Assembly: GCA_910587255.1 (NCBI GenBank)
Contig: CAJUKT010000083.1
Coordinates: 1 to 8,943 of the forward strand
DNA from: an uncultured Oscillospiraceae bacterium
GTDB taxonomy: Bacteria; Bacillota; Clostridia; Oscillospirales; Oscillospiraceae
Length of the DNA: 8,943 bases
Direction: 5' to 3'
The stretch's first letter is position 1, and every line of letters begins with the position of its first letter. Under the pieces are notes generated by a model that searched no databases, was not told where the DNA came from, and saw nothing but the letters and a program-made list of their open reading frames with translations. Below are positions 1 through 5,578 of this stretch, one piece after another. The position numbers and the translations under genes are program-made.

Positions 1-1
1 G

Positions 2-1315
2 GAGGAGCTGGTGGAGGCCATCGCCATCGCCCTGCTCACCCGAAAGAACCTGTTCATCCTGGGCGCGCCCGGCCAGGCCAAGAGCTACGCCATCAACCAG
101 TTCCGCGCCCGGATCACCGGGGCCCGGCAGTTTGAGCGCCTGCTGTCCAAGCAGACCGATGAGGAACAGCTTTTCGGGCGCGTTGACCTGTCCAGCCTGC
201 TCCCCGGCAGCGTGCCGGAGTCCGTTGTGAGCGGCGATGAGCTCTACCAACACCTGCGTTCAAAGCTGGAGTGCTTTGTAGAAAGCTTTTCCAGCCAAAA
301 GGATTCGCCGTCAACCTATGAACTGCTGAGGGCGCACACGGCGGCGCTGGCGGATTATCGGGCGGCCCTGGCGGCACTTCACTCCGGCGAGCCCTCTGTA
401 CTCACTGCCGGGAAAATCCCCGAGGCGGACATTGTGTTCGTGGACGAAATTTTCAAGTGCAACGACGGGGTGCTCAACTCCCTGCTCACTGCCTTCAACG
501 AACGCAAGTACACCAACGAGGGCCGTACTTATCCCATACCCACCATCTCCTTCTTCGCAGCCTCCAACGAGATTCCCAACTTCAACGATCCCCAGGAAAA
601 AATTCTGGAAGCCCTCTATGACCGGCTGGAGCTGAAGGTGGTGACAGACAACATCTCAGACCGCGCCAAGCGGCTGGCGGTGCTGGCGGACAAGCAGGCG
701 AAACGTGCCGGACAGATCACCGCGTCCATCACGCTGGACGAACTGGAACAGATGCAGAAGGAAGTGGCGGCGATCCCGGTGCCCGATGCCGCCAACGAGC
801 TAGCTGACGATATCCTGTGCCAGCTTCGGAAGGACGGCGTCCCGGTGTCGGACCGCAAGTACCTCAATTACTACCCCATCGCCCAGGCCAAGGCGTGGCT
901 GTCCGGCCACAGCCAGGTGGAGTCCCAGGATCTGCTGGCCCTGAAAAACTACCTCTGGCAGAAGCCGGTGGACCGGCCCGGGGTGGAAACTGTGCTGGAG
1001 CGCATGTGCGTCAACCCCATGCAGGACAAGGTGAACAGCATCCGGGCTATGGCCATGGACGTACAGGCGGAGTTTGACGGCAATCGTGCCGACGCAGGCA
1101 AGCCCAACGCGGGCAGCAAGGCCCTCATCAAGCTGCGGGGCGAGTTGGTACGGCTCTACAATGAACAGCAGAAGCTGGCCGCATCTGCCCAGTCGGACGG
1201 CGAAACGGCGCTGACGGATGGACTGCTGGCGGATATGGAACGGATCAACAAGCAGGCCCACGAGGCCGTGGGCTTCACCCACACGCCGCTGGGGCAGCTG
1301 GCGGCGCTGCAATAA
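2..1315 (+). CDS. MoxR/RavA-type AAA+ ATPase (5' end outside window)
   Basis: AAA+ ATPase of the MoxR family, closest in motif pattern to RavA, a chaperone-like ATPase that works with a VWA-domain partner. The frame is open to the left edge, and the four codons before the GTG at 11 already read like family sequence (EELVEA), so the gene probably begins upstream. Numbering from GTG 11: Walker A GAPGQAKS (18-25), the family FG at 55-56, Walker B with D145-E146 in IVFVDEIFK, sensor-1 Asn186 in AASNE, and ALYDR with a candidate arginine finger R205. The C-terminal third (about 300-434) is helical, with no domain I recognise. About 55 extra residues, largely helical, lie between FG and Walker B compared with E. 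coli RavA as I recall it. The SSB gene follows 21 nt downstream. The ViaA-like partner at 2496-4079 supports the RavA-like reading. The substrate is unknown. Confidence 0.9.
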   Translation, partial: EELVEAIAIALLTRKNLFILGAPGQAKSYAINQFRARITGARQFERLLSKQTDEEQLFGRVDLSSLLPGSVPESVVSGDELYQHLRSKLECFVESFSSQKDSPSTYELLRAHTAALADYRAALAALHSGEPSVLTAGKIPEADIVFVDEIFKCNDGVLNSLLTAFNERKYTNEGRTYPIPTISFFAASNEIPNFNDPQEKILEALYDRLELKVVTDNISDRAKRLAVLADKQAKRAGQITASITLDELEQMQKEVAAIPVPDAANELADDILCQLRKDGVPVSDRKYLNYYPIAQAKAWLSGHSQVESQDLLALKNYLWQKPVDRPGVETVLERMCVNPMQDKVNSIRAMAMDVQAEFDGNRADAGKPNAGSKALIKLRGELVRLYNEQQKLAASAQSDGETALTDGLLADMERINKQAHEAVGFTHTPLGQLAALQ

Positions 1316-1336
1316 AAATACAAGGAGGACAAAATC

Positions 1337-1795
1337 ATGTTGAACCACATCGTAATGATGGGCCGTCTGACCCGGGATCCGGAACTGCGGCACACCCAGG
1401 CGGGCACAGCCGTAGCCAGCTTCACCCTGGCGGTGGATCGGGATTTCAAGGACAAGGAGGCCGGCGAACGCAAGACCGACTTCATCGACTGCGTGGTGTG
1501 GCGCTCCACCGGCGAATTTGTGGATAAGTATTTCGCCAAGGGGCGCATGGCCGTGGTGGAGGGCAGGCTGCAGCTCCGGGACTGGACGGACAAGGAGGGG
1601 AATAAGCGCCGCAGCGCGGAGGTGCTGGTGTCCAGCGTCTATTTCGGCGACAGCAAACCCAAGGACGGCGACAGCGCCGGGGGCAAGGCCAAGGCGGGGA
1701 AGGATGACGATTTCCAGCTGCCTGGTGATTTCGGCACCGGCTCTGACAACGGCTTCGCAGACCTGGCGGATGACGACGGCGATCTGCCGTTCTGA
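1337..1795 (+). CDS. ssb: Single-stranded DNA-binding protein
   Basis: SSB of 152 aa, which coats single-stranded DNA during replication, repair or conjugation and recruits partners through its C-terminal tip. The OB fold spans about residues 1-105. It opens MLNHIVMMGRLTRDPELR and has FTLAVDR, Trp55 in VVWRSTGEFV, and the strand region around KGRMAVVEGRLQL. A flexible Gly/Lys/Asp-rich linker follows, ending in the acidic tip DDDGDLPF, close to the canonical DDDIPF that docks replication and repair proteins. The length is typical for the family. The ATG is set by AGGAGG 8 nt upstream. It lies 21 nt after the AAA+ gene, so the two are probably co-transcribed. It could be an accessory paralogue carried by a mobile element rather than the housekeeping ssb: no rpsF or rpsR flanks it, as they usually do for the Firmicute chromosomal copy. 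Confidence 0.95.
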   Translation: MLNHIVMMGRLTRDPELRHTQAGTAVASFTLAVDRDFKDKEAGERKTDFIDCVVWRSTGEFVDKYFAKGRMAVVEGRLQLRDWTDKEGNKRRSAEVLVSSVYFGDSKPKDGDSAGGKAKAGKDDDFQLPGDFGTGSDNGFADLADDDGDLPF

Positions 1796-1803
1796 GAAAC
1801 AGC

Positions 1804-1827
1804 GGCGGGAGGGGGAACCCTCCCGCC
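1804..1827 (+). terminator. GC-rich hairpin after ssb, possible weak terminator
   Basis: A perfect 10-bp inverted repeat (GGCGGGAGGG/CCCTCCCGCC) with a GNRA-type GGAA loop starts 9 nt after the ssb stop. There is no immediate T-run; the first TTTT is 12 nt past the stem. It could end or attenuate the AAA+/ssb transcript or protect its 3' end. The structure is seen directly; its role is inferred. Confidence 0.5.
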
Positions 1828-1848
1828 CGCGTGGCCCGATTTTGACAG

Positions 1849-1877
1849 TTGCTATTTTGCCTGCGAACTGATAAACT
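1849..1877 (+). promoter_or_regulatory. Weak candidate sigma-A promoter for the 1917-2186 gene
   Basis: TTGCTA (1849-1854), a 17-nt spacer and TAAACT (1872-1877) form a poor sigma-A-like promoter in the AT-richer gap after ssb. A better -35, TTGACA at 1842-1847, has no -10 at a suitable distance. Read-through from ssb is an equally good explanation for expression of the next gene. Confidence 0.25.
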
Positions 1878-1916
1878 ATAGCTATCTTAAATGAAAGCGA
1901 AGGACGGGATATCGCT

Positions 1917-2186
1917 ATGATGTACCCTTATATCACGTTGGCTGACGATACCGAGATCACCCATTCCCATATCATGGAGCATGAGGGCGTGCAGTCGGTA
2001 GAGGTGCATTTTGAGCGGCCCACAGAGGACGGCTTTGTTTCGGCCCGGTGTGTCCTGCCAAGCTATGAGTGGAAATTCAACGAGGGCTTCCGGCCTGACG
2101 AACTGGCGCTGTTTGATGAATTTCTGCGCCACAACGCCCACTTGCTTTACCGCTATGCGGCGCAGGGAGGGATACACTGTGCCTAA
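1917..2186 (+). CDS. Conserved small hypothetical protein (89 aa)
   Basis: Small soluble acidic protein beginning MMYPYITLADDTEITHSH, without signal peptide or membrane segment. I recall similar short proteins with this opening in Clostridia, but I cannot assign a function or Pfam name. The middle (EVHFERPTEDGFVSARCVLP) alternates polar and hydrophobic residues as beta strands do. The C-terminal third (DELALFDEFLRHNAHLLYRYA) is clearly helical, suggesting a compact alpha/beta fold. Two adjacent ATGs (1917 and 1920) are possible starts, with AAGGACGGG just upstream. Codon use and composition match the neighbours. Its place between ssb and the 57-aa/VWA genes suggests a link to the AAA+/VWA module, but that rests on position alone. 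Confidence 0.75.
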   Translation: MMYPYITLADDTEITHSHIMEHEGVQSVEVHFERPTEDGFVSARCVLPSYEWKFNEGFRPDELALFDEFLRHNAHLLYRYAAQGGIHCA

Positions 2187-2188
2187 CC

Positions 2189-2208
2189 TGTTTCGCTGAA
2201 GCGAAACA
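2189..2208. repeat. Short perfect palindrome just after the 89-aa gene
   Basis: TGTTTCGCT/AGCGAAACA, a 9-bp inverted repeat with a 2-nt centre, begins 2 nt after the stop codon at 2186 and is followed by TTTCTGCG. As RNA it would close to a 4-6 nt loop. It could be a weak terminator, a 3'-end stabiliser or a protein-binding operator. It heads a 136-nt non-coding gap (2187-2322) that also holds the terminator-like hairpin at 2265-2308. Confidence 0.45.
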
Positions 2209-2264
2209 TTTCTGCGTAGACGAAATCACATTCTTTTGCTGAACGCAAGAGATATAGAATTTTA

Positions 2265-2308
2265 GAGACGAAGCGGGAACAGGATGGTTCCGCTTCGTCT
2301 CACTTTTT
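2265..2308 (+). terminator. Terminator-like hairpin abutting the RBS of the 57-aa gene
   Basis: The 12-bp perfect stem 2265-2276/2290-2301 (GAGACGAAGCGG/CCGCTTCGTCTC) extends by G-U and A-U pairs. It is followed after two bases by T5 (2304-2308), the form of a rho-independent terminator. The next five bases (2309-2313, GGAGG) are the Shine-Dalgarno of the gene at 2323. No promoter fits in the 15 nt between the T-run and that ATG, so the 57-aa and VWA genes must be transcribed through it. Leaky termination or conditional attenuation is therefore inferred. AGACGAA at 2218-2224 could pair with 2294-2300 and compete with the stem. Confidence 0.6.
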
Positions 2309-2322
2309 GGAGGAAAAGCACA

Positions 2323-2496
2323 ATGAAAAAATATTTTGACTACTTAGACGCACTGCGGGAATCCGGTGTCACCAATATGTACGGCGCGGTGCCCTACCTT
2401 CAGCAGGAGTTCCCAGAGCTGAGCTATGACCACGCCCAAGCTGTCTACATCCTGCGGGAGTGGATGGCGCACCGTCAGAAGGGCGGGGATGCGTAA
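2323..2496 (+). CDS. Small hypothetical protein (57 aa), translationally coupled to the VWA gene
   Basis: Protein of 57 aa, MKKYFDYLDALRESGVTNMY at its start, soluble and mostly helical. I recognise no Pfam family. Features seen are an aromatic N-terminus, the GVTNMYGAVPYLQQEF stretch, and a second helix ending in ILREWMAHRQKGG. The ATG at 2323 is chosen over a GTG-type start further upstream because GGAGG lies 9 nt before it and the upstream codons fall inside the terminator-like hairpin. Its stop TAA shares its last A with the ATG of the VWA gene (TAATG). That means translational coupling and suggests roughly matched production, perhaps as an adaptor of the VWA protein; this role is inferred. 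It is too short for many gene callers. Confidence 0.75.
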   Translation: MKKYFDYLDALRESGVTNMYGAVPYLQQEFPELSYDHAQAVYILREWMAHRQKGGDA

Positions 2497-4079
2497 TGCG
2501 CGGCCCCTACCGCACCATTGAGGACGTCCTGCGCTCCCCCTGGGCCGCCATAGAGCGGCCCGAGGAGGGGTCGGGCACAGACCGGGTGCTGCGCTCCACC
2601 CGGCTGGAGGACAGCATTTACGCCGACCTGCGGGACGGAGACGACGCCCTGGAGCAGACCGAGGGGGATGCGGCAAAAAAGCTGCCCTCCTTCCCAGCGC
2701 TGGCCCGGGACGTGTTCCAGTCCTTCTACTCCCTCATGCCCCGAAAAAACGGGGAAGATATGCTGACTGTGGCCGCCCGGAAATTCAACGGACCCATTTT
2801 GGAGCATATCACCCAAAGCGAGGACTATCCCACGCTGAAGTCGGTGTGCGAGGGCCGGGAGCTGCCCGCCTACGAGGCGGCATCTGAGTTCATCACCCGC
2901 ACCGTCGGGGAGCTGGACAGCCTGCTTTCCAACATCGGCGGGGAGAAAAACGCGCTGAATACCCTGGAAAAGCTGGAGCAGGGGGAACGGCAGGCACAAA
3001 AAGAACTGGTGGAGCTGTTGGAGCGGATGCAGGCCATGAAGGACTGCGGCCAGGACTTGGAGCAGTCCGTGGTAGACGCCGCCAACAAGGTGGAGAGCAA
3101 ACGCCGCCAGGTGGAGGCCGTGGGTAAGCTGGCGGACGCCAACGCCGCTAAAAGCAGGGACGATGTGGCCGAGCTGGTGTCTCTGGCTGTGACCGCCGCC
3201 GCTGAAAAGGCGGATGAGGTGCGGAATATCATCGGGGCCTGGAGCGACGAGCCCGGCAATTTGGAAAAGAACGAGGCAAACGCCGATCTGCTGGCCCTGG
3301 TGCGCAAAAGCCAGGTTCTGCGAGATATTGCCAAGTACCTGGGCAGGTTTCGGGAAATCTTCGCCCAGGGCAAGCGCAACGGCTACGCCTATGGCCGGGG
3401 CGAGAAATATGCCCTGGAGCTGGGCCGTGACTTGTCCCGCGCCCTCACCTCCGAGCTGGCCATGCTGGCCTCACCCCAGACCACGCCGCTGTTCCTGCGC
3501 AAGTACCAGCGGGGGCAAATCAAGCAGTACCAGCGCCGGGAGCCCATTTTCAAAGGTATGGGGGACATCATCTGCTGCCTGGATGAATCCGACTCCACCG
3601 AGGGCGATCCTGCCGCATGGGGGAAAGCTGTGGCACTCACTCTGCTGGAGATCGCGGCAGACAGCGGGAGGAGCTTCGCCCTCATTCACTTTTCCAGGTC
3701 GGGAAGGTTCCAAACCGATCTGTTCCGGCCTGGAGCGTATACCATAGCGGATAAACTGCGCGCCGCAGAAACCTTTTTGGGCGGCGGCACCAATTTCCAG
3801 ACGCCGATGAACGAGGCCCTGCGGCTGATGGAGGCAGAGGGCTTTGAAAACGCTGACATTGTATTTGTCACAGACGGTGAATGTGAGCTGCCGGATCAGT
3901 ATTTGGAGCAACTTCGCGCGGAACAGGCCGCGCGGCGGTTCACCGTCACTGGGGTGCTGCTGGACAAGGGTATGCCGGGTATGGCGTTCAGCCTGAAATC
4001 TTTTTGCCAGAATATTTACCGCACCAGCGAGCTGCTGGGGGATGAGATCGTGCGGGAGATCGTGGCAAGACGTCTCTAA
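2496..4079 (+). CDS. ViaA-like VWA domain protein, partner of the AAA+ ATPase
   Basis: Protein of 527 aa with the layout of ViaA/MoxR-associated VWA proteins: a long helical N-terminal part and a C-terminal von Willebrand A domain. Residues about 140-250 are a Glu/Lys/Gln-rich coiled-coil region. Then comes a ViaA-like stretch (YLGRFREIF, SELAMLASP). The VWA domain (about 355-527) has a complete metal-ion-dependent adhesion site: D363-x-S365-x-S367, T432 in GGGTNF and D460 in VTDGE. It should therefore bind a divalent metal and a ligand. There is no signal peptide or transmembrane segment, so it is probably cytoplasmic. The ATG at 2496 overlaps the preceding stop (TAATG), preferred to a GTG at 2460 inside the upstream gene. 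In E. coli ViaA stimulates RavA and the pair is tied to respiratory and Fe-S enzymes and aminoglycoside uptake; whether that holds here is unknown. Confidence 0.9.
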   Translation: MRGPYRTIEDVLRSPWAAIERPEEGSGTDRVLRSTRLEDSIYADLRDGDDALEQTEGDAAKKLPSFPALARDVFQSFYSLMPRKNGEDMLTVAARKFNGPILEHITQSEDYPTLKSVCEGRELPAYEAASEFITRTVGELDSLLSNIGGEKNALNTLEKLEQGERQAQKELVELLERMQAMKDCGQDLEQSVVDAANKVESKRRQVEAVGKLADANAAKSRDDVAELVSLAVTAAAEKADEVRNIIGAWSDEPGNLEKNEANADLLALVRKSQVLRDIAKYLGRFREIFAQGKRNGYAYGRGEKYALELGRDLSRALTSELAMLASPQTTPLFLRKYQRGQIKQYQRREPIFKGMGDIICCLDESDSTEGDPAAWGKAVALTLLEIAADSGRSFALIHFSRSGRFQTDLFRPGAYTIADKLRAAETFLGGGTNFQTPMNEALRLMEAEGFENADIVFVTDGECELPDQYLEQLRAEQAARRFTVTGVLLDKGMPGMAFSLKSFCQNIYRTSELLGDEIVREIVARRL

Positions 4080-4122
4080 CGGAGGCTGTGCGCTGAAATT
4101 GGCGAGATGACGGTAAACATGG

Positions 4123-4151
4123 TTGCGGATATGGGAAAAACCGGCTATAAT
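4123..4151 (+). promoter_or_regulatory. Sigma-A promoter of the DUF3990 operon
   Basis: TTGCGG (4123-4128), exactly 17 nt, then consensus TATAAT (4146-4151). Transcription would start near 4158, giving a leader of about 23 nt before the ATG at 4181. It lies in the 101-nt gap after the VWA gene, so the DUF3990 pair can be expressed apart from the AAA+/VWA operon. Confidence 0.7.
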
Positions 4152-4180
4152 AGGAATTGCCGAAAGGATGGTGGAGCCTC

Positions 4181-4651
4181 ATGCGCACCTTGTTTCATGG
4201 AAGCCGGATTGAGGTAAGATACCCGGAGATCCGTGTTCAAAAATTTCATAAGGATTTTTTCTGGGGCTTCTACTGCACCACGATGGAGGAGCAGGCTGCC
4301 CGCTGGTCCATAAGGTTCGGTGGGAAGGGCGTAGTCAATGTCTATTCCTTCGATGATGGTGCGGAGCTGGCGGCCTTGCGCTTCCCGGAGATGTCGGACG
4401 AATGGCTGGATTTTATCGCGGCCTGCCGCAGCGGTACACCCCACGGCTATGATGTGGTAGAGGGCCCTATGGCGGACGATACCATTTTCAACTACGTCCA
4501 GAGCTTTTTGGATGGGGAAATCAGCCGTGCTGCCTTCTGGGAGCTGGCGAGGTTTAAGCGCCCCACTCATCAAATCAGTTTTCACACCGCTAAGGCGCTG
4601 GCCGCCCTGCGGTTCGAGAGGAGCTATACTGTCGATGGAAAAGCGAAATGA
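4181..4651 (+). CDS. DUF3990 protein, ADP-ribosyltransferase-like, probable toxin
   Basis: Protein of 156 aa resembling DUF3990, a family I understand to have an ADP-ribosyltransferase-like fold. The signature is FHGSR near the N-terminus (candidate NAD-binding His6), then DFFWGFYCTT (Tyr31; the family usually has DFGxGFY), VVNVYSFD, the YDVVEGPMADD block, and QISFHT near the C-terminus (Gln131, in the place of the third catalytic residue). The H/Y/Q triad suggests it could use NAD+ to modify a target, but no target can be read from the sequence. The ATG at 4181 is chosen over an upstream TTG (4157) because a GGTGGAG ribosome site precedes it and the promoter -10 lies just before the TTG. Its last 17 bases overlap the next gene, which favours co-production of toxin and neutraliser. 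The toxin role is inferred. Confidence 0.75.
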   Translation: MRTLFHGSRIEVRYPEIRVQKFHKDFFWGFYCTTMEEQAARWSIRFGGKGVVNVYSFDDGAELAALRFPEMSDEWLDFIAACRSGTPHGYDVVEGPMADDTIFNYVQSFLDGEISRAAFWELARFKRPTHQISFHTAKALAALRFERSYTVDGKAK

Positions 4652-5081
4652 CAGCGCGCTGTTTTTTACCTGCTCCCTCCTAGAGCAGCTTGGCCGCACC
4701 CTCCACAGAAGGCGGAAGGACGTTGCGGCGGAGCTGGGCGAAAACGGTGTGCGGATTATCTATGAACACGCCGATGTGCTCCACTGTGAGCCCATTGAAA
4801 AGGTGGCGGACGATGCCATTGGGGAGTTCGGTCTGACAGCCGGAGATTATGACAATGTAGGCAAAGCCCGTTACGCCGTCCCTGATGTGTGGACGATGGG
4901 CAAGGTGTATGCCCGGTTGATTGAGGACGTGTCTGGGCAGGACGATGTGGTAGAGACACTGCTGGCGGTCTATACCTCATGGATCGACGAACGGCTCTCT
5001 GATTACAATGCCGCGTTTTATTACCAGCCTCGGGACTATCTTGCGGAGTGCTGCCGCCAGAAGAGCGTGCTGGACGGCTAA
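4635..5081 (+). CDS. DUF3791-like protein, probable partner/antitoxin of the DUF3990 protein
   Basis: Soluble 148-aa protein. Residues 8-60 (FFTCSLLEQLGR, a basic RRRKDVAAELG helix, IIYEHADVLHCE) resemble DUF3791, a short helical family often found next to DUF3990 genes. The remainder (about 75-148: VPDVWTMGKVYARLIEDV, SWIDERLSDYN, YYQPRDYLAECC) is a second helical segment beyond the usual length of about 70 residues, so this is an extended or fused version. The ATG at 4635 has GAGGAGC upstream and lies 17 nt inside the preceding gene. The unit ends at the palindromic terminator at 5097-5134. An antitoxin or immunity role is inferred from overlap and pairing only. The family assignment is from remembered motifs, not a search. 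Confidence 0.65.
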   Translation: MEKRNDSALFFTCSLLEQLGRTLHRRRKDVAAELGENGVRIIYEHADVLHCEPIEKVADDAIGEFGLTAGDYDNVGKARYAVPDVWTMGKVYARLIEDVSGQDDVVETLLAVYTSWIDERLSDYNAAFYYQPRDYLAECCRQKSVLDG

Positions 5082-5096
5082 TTCAAATATGTCAAA

Positions 5097-5134
5097 ATGA
5101 CGCCCCACAATGCAGTTGCATTGTGGGGCGTCAT
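5097..5134. terminator. Bidirectional terminator between convergent genes
   Basis: A perfect 18-bp inverted repeat (ATGACGCCCCACAATGCA and its complement) around a 2-nt centre lies between the stops of the DUF3791-like gene (5081, plus) and the DUF6465 gene (5160, minus). On the minus strand the stem runs into TTTTGACATATTT. On the plus strand it is followed by GCTATTTCC, a weaker U-tract. It most likely ends both transcripts. Confidence 0.8.
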
Positions 5135-5159
5135 GCTATTTCCGGCAATCTCGTGTTTG

Positions 5160-5489
5160 CTAAAATGCCACGCTCCCGTTGAACGTTTCGTTTACAACAT
5201 AGTAGGCCATCCGCTCCTCCGGCTTGACGTACAGCTTCAGATCGGTGATGAGCGTGCGCTTTTTCTCCTGCCGGAAGCCAGCCTTGGCGGCCTCCACCAG
5301 CGTGTCCAGATCCACTTCGCTGCCCTGGAACTGTAGGATGACGGAGGGCTTGAGGCTGTTCGCTTTCGCCTTGCTCTCGGCGCGGGCCTTTGCCGCGGCG
5401 GCCTTTTCTCCCGCCGTCATGGGCTTTCTGCCGCCCTTCTTTTTGGCTTCAGGCTCAGTGGCTGCGGATGTCGTTTTTTCCTTGTCCAT
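5160..5489 (-). CDS. DUF6465 family small protein
   Basis: Protein of 109 aa. The N-terminal half (about 1-47) is a Lys/Ala/Glu-rich helix with the basic segment KKKGGRKP, slightly like an AT-hook. The C-terminal half (PSVILQFQGSEVDLDTLVEA to NETFNGSVAF) is a compact alpha/beta domain typical of DUF6465, a Clostridia family of unknown function. I chose the ATG at 5489: GGGTGG precedes it, and the codons further upstream would cover the promoter. The basic tail suggests binding to nucleic acid, but this is inference. It has its own promoter (5536-5564) just past the DUF4317 stop and ends at the shared terminator at 5097-5134. Confidence 0.75.
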   Translation of the reverse strand: MDKEKTTSAATEPEAKKKGGRKPMTAGEKAAAAKARAESKAKANSLKPSVILQFQGSEVDLDTLVEAAKAGFRQEKKRTLITDLKLYVKPEERMAYYVVNETFNGSVAF

Positions 5490-5535
5490 AAATACCACCC
5501 TTGTTTGACAATTTGCTGGTTCAAGTTTCCAGCCC

Positions 5536-5564
5536 ATTATATAGGGTGATGGCCAAAAAAGCAA
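5536..5564 (-). promoter_or_regulatory. Sigma-A promoter of the DUF6465 gene
   Basis: Reading the minus strand: TTGCTT (5564-5559), 17 nt, TATAAT (5541-5536). The predicted start of transcription is about 40 nt before the ATG at 5489. It lies in the 89-nt gap after the DUF4317 gene. Confidence 0.75.
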
Positions 5565-5578
5565 GATAATATGCCTAT

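Noticed and set aside
800..1393. Minus-strand open frame of 197 codons across the end of the AAA+ gene and start of ssb
   Set aside because: It crosses two convincing plus-strand genes, has no ribosome site that I can see and no recognisable domain.
1842..1847. Perfect TTGACA -35 box after ssb
   Set aside because: No acceptable -10 at 16-18 nt, so it is not called as a promoter by itself.
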